This document shows positions 25,469 to 35,255 of a stretch of 64,000 nt of DNA, piece after piece. A program made the translations under genes and the position numbers. Position 1 is the stretch's first letter; each line of letters opens with the position of its first letter. The stretch comes from Adineta ricciae (taxonomy: Eukaryota; Rotifera; Eurotatoria; Adinetida; Adinetidae), in NCBI GenBank assembly GCA_905250025.1, contig CAJNOJ010000335.1, positions 39,354-103,353 of the forward strand. The letters run 5' to 3'. A model generated the notes under the pieces. The model had not been told where the DNA came from, did not search any database, and worked only from the letters and a program-made list of their open reading frames with translations.

Positions 25469-28400
25469 AGTGGGTCAATTCATACGTATTCGTATAACAT
25501 CTCAAAAGCAAGTTCTACAAGTCGATAATCAAGCCACATCGGCAATACCGATAACAGTCGATGATTCGGAACAGAAAAGTATGATCGATGGTTTCAATCG
25601 ACAATCAGCAGCGCCGAGCACAAACGATTTATATCCAAAAAAGAATAGCAGCATCATTACAGGCTCAATCATGGAACAATTAGCCGGCTCAACAGCAGGA
25701 GGCTTAGATGAAAATGCTCTATCTGATCATGTTGAATCACAACAACGTCAAGAATTTATCGAGATATGGCGTGAATTACGTAAGCAGTATCCCAATCATG
25801 ATATGCAGACCTTGAATGAAATGGCAGCAGTTGAAATGATGAATCGTGTACCCAAATCTCGAGGTATGTGTTTTTGTTCTATCTGCGAAAATAAACAGAG
25901 CCAGACAATAAGATTTTCTAATCTTGATTTTCAGCCTACTATCGTATTCAAGCAACAAAACGTCTCGGTGGTGGTGGTGGAAATATCAAAAAGAAATTAT
26001 TAGAAAAGCTTCATGAACCAGATAAACTCAACCCGAGTGACAAACAACAACTAATTGCCGACACAAATTCGCACATCAGTAAGATACGTTTTGAACCAAG
26101 TCATTACACAGTCCTTGAAAATGCTGGTTACGTTACATTACACGTTGTTCGTGTCGACGGAAACTTGCGGAATACAGTTTATGTGGATTACATGACCGAA
26201 GATGGTACAGCAACCCATGGAGCTGATTACGAACCAGCGGAAGGTACATTGATATTCTATCCAATGGAAACAAACAAACAAATTCAAGTGAAAATTATCG
26301 ATGATGAAATATTCGAAGAAGGTACAGAGATCAATTGTTCGTCAGGAAATCTGAAAGGTTTATTGTAACTCGTTTCTAGATGAACATTTTTCGGTGAAAC
26401 TAAGTAATTTGAAGATTAAAGACAATCAAGGACGTTTAACTCCCGGCGCCTTTGATAAAACCGTACAGTTAGACGAACCATCGACAGCAGTTGTAATGAT
26501 TATCGACGATGATCATTCCGGTTTATTCGTTTTTGATAATGACGAAAAAACTGTTGTAGAATCGGATCGATTTGCTGAATTGAAAGTTCTTCGAACATCA
26601 GGCGCCCGTGGTCGTGTACGAGTCCCGTTCACCACGGAAGACGAAACAGCTTTGAACGAACGCGATTATATATCAAAAACGGACGAAATCATCTTTGAAA
26701 ACGAGGAGAACGAGTAAGTCGCACGAGCACGGTTCTTTGTTCAAGTTATTTTAATCATAGAGCATTAAAAATAGATACAACTATTTCTTGTCAACATAAT
26801 TCAGTATTCATCGATCGGACTTCGATCGGCTAATTGCATCGTTGCCGAAGGAGATTCTCTTTTCTAACACTTACATCACCGATTCTAATCATAGAAATAA
26901 ATCATCAACAGACTGCATTATTGTCTGACTACACGCTTTGACATGCTTGTCAAATTATGTTGAAAGTTTTTTTCCCCCTAGTCGACAAGAGTTTCATATC
27001 TATCAAACCGTTCTATATAGAGAATGAAATACAAAAAAACATCGATGTCAGCCGACAAAGATAAATGAAGCTTGATTAAAATTGTGAATAAAAGACTGTA
27101 TTTGCTGTCCTTGATCATGATTTTGAATTCAATGAAGTTCTATTTACGATCGCGTTTTATCAAATGCAAATAATTAACGATCCCCAAACTTGTTTTTTGT
27201 TTATTATCAAGGACACGACGACTTCGCCCTATTATTATTTCGTATGCATAAGTCAGTAGTTGGAATATAAGAACACAGTTTCCTGATTGTCAATTAGCAG
27301 ATCTCATATCTTCTTCGATTGCTTTTTATTTGTCCGTCAACCATATGTCTCCCAGATTGAAAAGAGTCCAAACTGATAATTGCTTGTGAATTGCTAAAAG
27401 ACCACTTACTAATTAATATCTCTTAAACATCATTGACTTTGAAACGATATGTGTTGTGAAAGCCTTGGCGTCGGCGTGTTTATCGTCATCGAGTGTCAAC
27501 TCTGTTCGTTTTTTTCTAGGAAAATAATCTCGATTGAGATCATTGATCGCGATCAATATCAACGCAATGAATCATTTCTGATTCGATTAGGTGAACCAAC
27601 CTTAATTAAAGACGACGAGAACAGCGATGATTCGCGTAAGCGATGAAATAACTCGAGCATGATTGATTTCTTTGTTTTTTTTTATAGCTATGACAGATCA
27701 TGATAAACTAATTGCCGAATTAGGAAAACCAAGATTAGGCGAAAGAAGCGTTATTCGCGTTCGTATCCGCGAAAGCAAAGAATTCAAGGTATGGAACCGT
27801 GATTTTCTTTCTTCATTAACTAATGTGCTGTTTTCTCGTGTAAAGAACGCAGTTGACAAAGCTTTGTACAAAGCGAATACGGCCATACTCGTGGGTACAT
27901 CGACATGGTTAGAACAATTTAAACAGGCCTTCAGCGTCAAAGGTAAATCGAACGCATTCGAATAGAAAAAAAGCTAATCTGTGATTTTGATTGTTTTAGA
28001 TGAGGATGATGATGATGTTGTCGAGTCAGGCGAAAGCAATAATGATGAAGATCAACCGGCAACATGTAAAGACTATATGTTACATTTCATTTCATTTTTC
28101 TGGAAATTTTTATTTGCATTCGTACCACCAACGAGTAAACGCATTGTTCTACAAATACGAGAACTTCTTATTAACATTTCCTTCGTGTTCACCTAGGTAT
28201 TGCTGGTGGTTGGCTATGTTTTATCGTCTCAATTTTAATCATCGGTATGTTGACAGCGGTCATCGGAGATCTCGCGACACATGTACGTTTAGTCTGCTTG
28301 ATACATACGCTCTCATAATTTATTTTGATCTAGTTCGGCTGCACTGTTGGCCTCACAGACACAATGACAGCTATAGCTTTTGTTGCTCTAGGAACATCGT

Positions 28401-28836
28401 TGCCAGGTGGGAATGTGATGAATATAATATTAGACTAATACTCTTTATTGTTTTCTCAGACACATTTGCCTCGAAAGTTGCAGCAGAGCATGATAAGTAC
28501 GCGGATAGTTCCGTGGGAAATGTCAACGGTTCGAATGCTGTAAATGTTTTTCTTGGCATCGGTTTACCATGGGCGATGTCAGCATGGTACCATTACTTCA
28601 AAAATACGAAGTTCAAAGTGGAACAAGGCTCCCTGTCATTCAGCGTGACCTTGTTTTGTTCATTCGCAGCTGTTGCGGTTATTATTCTACTAATAAAACG
28701 CTTAAAAGTTTTCGGTGGCGGAGAATTAGGTGGTCCGTTGAAATATCGTCTTATCTCAAGTTTCATATTTCTTCTGCTTTGGATTGTTTATTTAGTATTA
28801 AGTGGACTCGAAAATTACTGTCATATTAATTTGTAA
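25469..28836 (+). CDS. SLC8A: Na+/Ca2+ exchanger, C-terminal two thirds (SLC8 family; 5' end missing)
   Basis: Plasma-membrane antiporter exchanging Na+ for Ca2+. Ten exons join in frame: 25469-25863, 25935-26321, 26380-26713, 27520-27635, 27688-27788, 27846-27942, 28000-28134, 28197-28282, 28334-28406 and 28460-28836. Visible parts: cytosolic loop, Calx-beta domain 1 (VYVDYMTEDGTATHGADYEP), Calx-beta domain 2 (LKVLRTSGARGRV, DDDHSG), then the C-terminal membrane half with the alpha-2 repeat (GTSLPDTFASK, NVNGSNAVNVFLGIG) and the closing helices. The signal peptide, helices 1-5 and the alpha-1 repeat are absent and probably lie in or before the N gap. The intron 26714-27519 (806 bp) is far longer than the rest and sits where vertebrate NCX genes have mutually exclusive exons. 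Confidence 0.94.
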
Positions 28837-29140
28837 AAACATTTGATGTCTTTCCGTTAAATACGTTTATTTGTCGATGTGCCTGTGTGTATTTTTTTTT
28901 GTGTCTCTTTTACAGAAAAACAATAAGAATAAGATTAATAAGAAGAATAGAACAGAACGGTGCACGGAGAAACGGTTTTTATTGTTATTGCAGAATCGAT
29001 AGCGGTTGACTACGAGCGAAGGAGTAGGATGAAGGACAAGCTGGTTGTTTTCGTCTACTGAATGAAAATTCGACTTGAAAGATGATGTGATGATGGATCC
29101 CATTAGATTAACTAGACTGTCTTGCGGACCCCAAACGTTG
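28837..29140. other. Convergent 3' region
   Basis: About 300 bp between the exchanger (+) and the Ggamma gene (-). Only 3' UTR sequence is expected. It has a T-rich run near 28891. Confidence 0.45.
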
Positions 29141-29680
29141 TTACAACAAAGAACATTTTTGTTTATCGCGAAATGGATTGTCTCTAGGTGATGAAAATCC
29201 CATGACAAGTGTGTCGGTTGTTTGATGATCTGTAATGTAACGAACAAGATCTTTACATACAATCGAGACTTTTATCCGATCACGTTTGGCTTCTTCACGT
29301 AATTGTTCGCATAGACGATGTTGAGCAAGATATGCAGTTTGGGTATGATCTAAACATGCGAGAAAAAACGAAAGGCTCATCTGTTTCTTGGATGATGAAC
29401 AAAATCCTTCTGCTCTATGTAAAAGTCATTTATCGTGACATGAACAGAATTTGTCAACGTCAAACTTGATGAGTCTCCGTCATTTTATGAATAATTTCTT
29501 CTTCGCACGATCAAGTCAGGAATATAATTCATAGTTCGCAACTTCGTAATGACACTTACATTCAGGTGTATATGAACGCGATGCGGAAAAGTTGTCTGAT
29601 ACACATCGATTTGGAATATGATCATGATTTGAAGATAATTGAGTAAAAGCACCAATGCTGTTAATATGTAGGACTGACAT
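29141..29680 (-). CDS. Heterotrimeric G-protein gamma subunit with N-terminal extension
   Basis: Pairs with Gbeta at the plasma membrane. Exon 1 (29680-29560) and exon 2 (29349-29141) join across a 210-bp intron in frame to give 109 aa. The C-terminal 68 residues match Ggamma: a helix (LCEQLREEAKRDRIKVS), the NPF-type motif (DNPFRDK) and a CAAX prenylation box, CSLL. The final Leu predicts geranylgeranylation. Vertebrate gammas are about 68-75 aa; the 40 extra N-terminal residues (MSVLHINSIGAF start) are Ser/Asn-rich and unknown. An alternative start within exon 2 read-through (ATG at about 29380) would give a shorter protein with a different N-terminus; the spliced form is preferred because it uses a good donor (GTAAGT). 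Paralogue not assignable. Confidence 0.85.
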
Positions 29681-30564
29681 TCGAACGATTTCTCGGCTTT
29701 GAATAAATGATAATTAATCAAATTGTGTACTTCGCTGGTTTTGACGCGGAATGGAGTTTTTGCTTTCAAGTCGAGAATCGTAGTTGATCATGTAAATTAA
29801 CATAATTATCTATGATGACCTCAATGGACTTTGTTATTCTTCTATAGACTGCAAGTCTCAAATTGCAACGAGTTAGCAGGAGAACAGCGAATGAAGAAAG
29901 AAATCTCGAAAAGAAACGATAGAAAAAGTTAGTTGTTTTTCCCTGTCATTTCCCGTTTTTCTTTTTGATGTGCCAATGAATCGACGCGTTTCTTTTCTTT
30001 CGTCGAAATTGTCTTAAGACAAACATACTAATAGAATCAACGTTTGTCTTTAGCCATGCATGAAACATATATTGAAGTTCTCGAATAATTCTATTAATGA
30101 ACAGAACAGAATAACTTGATATTAGCGTGAGGAATTCAATTCCATCTTCACATTGTCAAGTTTAATTAACATCAATTGGCCCGTAATTCGTTAGTTTTCT
30201 TTTCGATTAGGACATTCAAGGGAAAACAAATCCAAATTCGATTACGCATTGATCAACTTTTCCGTAGGAATAATGCCGATGCAGACAGTAGAGGTGGGTC
30301 AATGTTGTTTGATAGAAATTTTATACAGTTATTTATTTGTTTTAAATTCATTTAACACAATGAGCAACAAACAGAAAACAAACAAACATAGAACAAGTGT
30401 GTGTATGAATGACTGACTAGAAAGGAGATTCGTCATGAAATAGGCTTTTTTTTCCTGTACATTCAATATCGATATATTTAGAGAAGAAGAAAAGGATTGG
30501 GAGGATTGATAACAAGGGGAAATGATTTCGAATACTAAAAAAAAGATGAATTTGGTATGAAAAG
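29681..30564. other. Intergenic region upstream of the Ggamma gene
   Basis: About 880 bp without a supported gene between two minus-strand genes. It holds the 3' UTR of SS18 (from 30564 down) and the Ggamma promoter. I see no other structure. Confidence 0.45.
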
Positions 30565-32323
30565 TTAAGATTGAGGTGGAGCTGGTTGGTATTGTCCTTG
30601 TTGGTATGATGTGTATTGAGGTTGCATCATCATTCGTGGTTGATTTTGCCATTGAGGAGGTTGTGTTTGTTGCTGCATGTGATAATTCTGTTGGGGATGG
30701 TACATAGGAGGTTGTTGAGGCTGACCGCCGTAATTGTTGTAAGCCATTTGTTGTGGAGGCGGTGGTTGCTGTTGCTGTTGTTGATTGGAAACTAGATTTT
30801 GTGTATTAGTGGCTTGAGATGGTGAACTTGATGATGAAGGTTTAGGTGAAGTAGAAGATGGAATAATTGATTGTTGTTGACCATTTAATGGGGAATTGGG
30901 TTTAGCAGTTTGATTCGGAGGAACAGACATTCCTGGATCTGAAAAGTGGGATTTTCATAGTAGTACATAAAGCAAGACGTTTATAATTCTTCCTTACTTT
31001 GCTGTTGATGATACATGGAATAATGTGGCTGTTGTTGTTGCTGCTGCTGCTGAGGCATACCACCATTAGGATGGTGACCGTATCCATTTTGTTGCATTTG
31101 ATATGCATGCTGCTGCTGCTGCGATGGTTGTTGTTGAGGCATATATGCTTGTTGTCCTTGCATATATGAAGAAGGCACTTGACCGGTCGATGAATGATCC
31201 ATACCAGCGCCATTCATCATTCTACTTTGCTGTGGCATCATGGGTTGAGCAGATAGATAAGGTCGTTGCTGCTGTTGTTGTTGTTGTGACATCGAAGGTA
31301 GATGCGCTGATGTTGGTTGTGGGGTTGGGGCCTTGTTCATAACTGAATTTTGTGGTGAAATCGACGATGTCATCGCACCGGAAGGAGAAGGTGATGGTGC
31401 TGAATGCGCCGGTGATCGTTGTTGTTGAAGAGAAGGAGCCAAAGACGCGTTCGTCGAAGGAGTATTCGATGGTGGATAAAGACCACCACTAGTATTGGCA
31501 TGTGGACTTTTGTTCAACGTTGACGAAGGAACATTCGACGGCACTGGGCTATTCGTTTGGGTTCGATACACTATAAAATAAAATAAATAATTTTTCATCC
31601 AGACTACGCAAATTTAATGAGAAAAATAATTGTGACGAAAGTGCCGAGTTGATTTGTAAAATAAAAGATTCGACATGCTATTTAAATAGTGAAAATATAG
31701 TGCTTAACGTAATCAGCAATAGTCTATCGTAAAACTCCATCGAATAGCCAATCTAACGAAATATATTACTTTGTTCTGAACTTGATGGTGGCACACCCAT
31801 TTGATTTTGTTGCATCATGTTATTTCCCTAAAATAGAACGTCATCTTCGTTTGACTATCTTTCATATCGTTTACCATCATCATCGGCTGTTGTTGTTGTT
31901 GTTGTTGCTGCTGTGGTGTTTGCAAAAACGCTTCTGGTGGCTAAAACATCACGAAAACGTCATACTTTAACATTCTCTCGAACAATTCCAACGTACAGGC
32001 AGGTTATTTGGATGATGTGACTGTGTCATATCGAACTGCGTAAGATACGTTAGATTTCGATGCAATGTACGTTGGTACCTATATGAACGGATGATTTATG
32101 ATGATAGTTGTCGAAATTCATGACATACTCAAGGCAGTCTGTTGGTCTTCCTTTGGATTGTAAGTCGATGATCATTGATATTAGCTGAGAATTGTCATCA
32201 AGTAACTGGAAAAGAAAGAAAATGAATGATCAAGAAGAAACTCGACTGGCGAATATAAACCTTTTGAATTGTTGGTTTTTGTTGTTGCTGAGGCATTGGA
32301 GCCATTTGCTGTTGAGAATACAT
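30565..32323 (-). CDS. SS18: SS18/SS18L1 (SYT/CREST) orthologue, BAF complex subunit
   Basis: Nuclear co-activator subunit of BAF (SWI/SNF) chromatin remodellers. Seven exons join in frame: 32323-32261, 32205-32129, 32078-31997, 31940-31875, 31827-31770, 31570-30998 and 30938-30565, giving 430 aa (human SS18 about 418). The N-terminal SNH domain is clear: PTIQKLLDDN, LISMIIDLQSKGR, then EYQRTLHRNLTYL, each split by short introns. The remainder is a Gln/Pro/Ser/Met/Tyr-rich region with several polyglutamine runs, ending in a QPGY-like tail rich in Tyr/Gln/Pro, as in vertebrate SS18. The CAG/CAA tracts are a likely source of length variation. Confidence 0.92.
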
Positions 32324-32938
32324 GTTTGAAATCATGCACAAATAACTGAGATTAGGATAAAAAACAAGAAGTTCAAAAGAAAGAAAGACATGAATTATTC
32401 ACCAATGGTTTTTTTATGATGTAAAATACGAAGAACAAAATTCAACAAAATTGATCGATTTTATTGAGAAATAAGTTTCAGAAAATATTTTTTGCGTTAT
32501 TTAAATTCTCAATCGTGATATAGATGTCGCTGGTGTCACCAATGAGATCATTTTTCTAATTGACAAACAAACAACCACTCAGTTTTCGCGTCGTTTGATT
32601 AAATAAAGATTCAACATCTCAAACTAAATTAATACTAATAAAAACAATAAATATTTGTATAAACGTTTCTTTGAAAATCAGATTTTGAGCCAGTGACAAT
32701 ACTCTGAATCAGTTATTCTTACAAATCCTCACGATTGAACGTTAATAGAATGAAGTAGCACTTGTATTTATAAGCGATAATCATTTCAATTAGATATTTT
32801 ATATGTACTAATTCAATTATCGTCGATTGAATCGTGCGCATTTTCTATACATCGTTTAAGAATTCAAGTATAAACTCTTTTCCTTTCGAATTATTAAACC
32901 AATCATGGATAATTTTCTTCTTAACTATTCTGTTTCAG
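32324..32938. promoter_or_regulatory. Divergent intergenic region, SS18 and hydrolase-fold gene
   Basis: A 615-bp AT-rich gap between head-to-head starts. A 5' UTR intron is likely for the plus-strand gene, because a good acceptor (TGTTTCAG) abuts its ATG. No TATA box is evident. Confidence 0.4.
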
Positions 32939-35135
32939 ATGTTACTCCGTCTGCTTGCTTATCCTCGGTTACATCTACCGTTGTTTTATCAGCAGATCAA
33001 AACTCTTTCAACAGCAACATCTTCAAGTGTGACAAAACCGTATCCGAGTTACGTCGAACGTCAAATAACGATTAACGTGAACACCTCACCAGGTGATGAA
33101 TTCATAGAAATTGATCAAGAGACAAAAGCGAAAGTTGCTAAACCAGCAACATATATTCGTTCGACTGTCAACTATGTAGATACAAATCCGTTAGGAGATA
33201 AGAATCAACCGATTGTCCTACTGGTACACGGTTATCCTGGTACACATGAATCCACAAGAAATCTTATAGAAGAATTTCAACAACGAGATTTTCGTTGCAT
33301 TGCTCCTGATATGCCTTGTAGGTTGACGCATGTGCAAATTTCTAAGAACTATTCGTCTGTTTAGATTGTGGCAAAACTAAAATGCCACTTTGGGGTACGT
33401 TATTATGGGGCAACTCAGTCTTTCTACGAGGAAGATTTCTCGGTGAATTGCTGAAAAGCATCATGGGAAATAAACTATTGTAAGACGACTATTCGTTTTT
33501 TTTCTTACTTTTATTCAAACATATGTTTCCTTAGACCGATTCATACTGTTGTCGGTGTGCATGAGAATGCCTTTGCATTAGTCTCACTGATTGACCAATA
33601 TGAATATTTTCGTTGTAAATCATTGATAATGATTGATCCAGTGCCAAGAAAACTTCTTCGGTAGACGAATTGATTTTGCGTGAAAAATAGAATAAATGTT
33701 TGGTGTGATTTTCATAGATTCTTTCCCTTGGCAAAACTTGTCTTCGATTTCGGTCGGCTTCCACTCCACTGGCCAATTGCTAAGTTTCTCCTTCAAGCTC
33801 TTGGTTATAAAGATCTACTAAAATACTCTCAGCAAGATATCATGGGTGCTTTGCGTATATGGATGTTAGAAAACACGCGTGAAGTAAGATATTTGCATAT
33901 ATTTTCAATCAATCTTCGACTCTTTTTTAATTTATAGTATGACGCGTATATTCATAATCTATGGTTATCTCGATTACGGACAATGATGGTTGTCTCTGAT
34001 GAAGATAGATTTTTAAATAGGAAGTTATTGGATGAATTGATCAAAGATTTAGCTGTCGAACCGTTCAATAAATGTAGGTGAGAGATAGATAGACTAGGCC
34101 ACATACGTTTAGACCACTTATTGAGGACTCGAATACGAAAAACTTTGGGACACTGAGTAGACAATTTTGACACTTTTGTTTAATGTCTGCAAACTGTGCG
34201 CATCTATTCAGTCGAATAATGAACGAATTCTAGTGAAGTCATACTTGATTCACTCTATTGAATTGTTGTTTCAAATCAGCAGAAGACTTTTTCGAAATCA
34301 GATTAGCTTTAATCAAACTCATGTAACACCTTTGAAGTACCATTAAATGAATAATGTGATTAGCGTTTCTCTTATCCATACAAATTCAATTATAGTTGAT
34401 AACGAACCAACTGACGAGTCTATGCTTAAGTCAAATGAGACAACCAATGCTCCCAGTAGACACCATACAGTACCTCAGGCGTTTAAGAAGTCGTGTGACA
34501 TCCATTACAGTAGTATGGAAGAATGTCAAGTTGAACTATGCGCTATCTTCACTGTTAATTTCCTTAATATCACTACAAATGTGTTGTCTTTTTCTTTGTA
34601 GCAAACATCGCAAACGCTGTGATTAGAAAATATGCTTGCAATCACGATGAGTTACTAACTGATCGCGTCAGTCATGTTGCTGATGATATCGAAACATTTG
34701 TCTCGGCGACGCTTAAATCACCAGCTGCGACCTTGTATGTAATTATATGATTTCTTTGCTTTTCGATTTGACGTTGTTTCTCCTTCTATGCTTTGTTTCG
34801 ATCTCATCAGAGCGCAATCGTATACATCGACAATAACAAAGGAGAAAGAACAAAAAAAGCCTATCAAAACTATTAACAACCAACAAGACGGAGCAAAAAC
34901 TGAATTAGATGAAAATTCATATAGGCGTGCGGCGGCGAATGACTTTTTCTCTCAAGCGTTTGGTCCAAGCAAGTCCGAGTTGAAACCAAATCAACCGCAC
35001 AGTATACGTTCAGCATTCGAGGCAGTTGCGAGCGGATTTATTCAAAAACTACCACCCGGCACAAAACGCGAAACATTAGAATCAGTCAAAGAACAGATGA
35101 GAGAGAAAAATATTCGCATAGAAACGAAAAGATGA
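32939..35135 (+). CDS. Alpha/beta-hydrolase-fold protein, probably catalytically inactive
   Basis: Seven exons join in frame: 32939-33317, 33365-33479, 33535-33660, 33718-33883, 33938-34073, 34602-34734 and 34811-35135, giving 459 aa. The N-terminus (MLLRLLAYPRLHLPLF) is basic and hydrophobic without acids, like a mitochondrial presequence. The fold's oxyanion strand VLLVHGYPGTHEST and strand FRCIAPDMP are clear, as is the strand after the elbow, KSLIMIDPVP. At the nucleophile elbow, where GxSxG is expected, the sequence reads VVGVHENAF, so the Ser is replaced by His. A C-terminal extension of about 110 residues is Lys/Gln/Ser-rich. Donors at 33318 and 34074 are weak (GTAGGT), so exon edges there are less sure. 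The 528-bp intron 34074-34601 shows no gene. Confidence 0.8.
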
Positions 35136-35255
35136 TTCGATACATTTAAATAAATAAACGTGAGACTGACCATTTTTCTCTTGACATTCATCATCTTAAA
35201 CTATGTGACGAAAGGTCATTGATGAATCAACATCTTCTCATTTGGTTTCTTTCAG

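Noticed and set aside
26714-27519. Possible second copy of the NCX mutually exclusive exon inside the 806-bp intron.
   Set aside because: I read the intron by eye and saw no segment resembling the IEIIDRDQY or LGEP motifs with the right phase.
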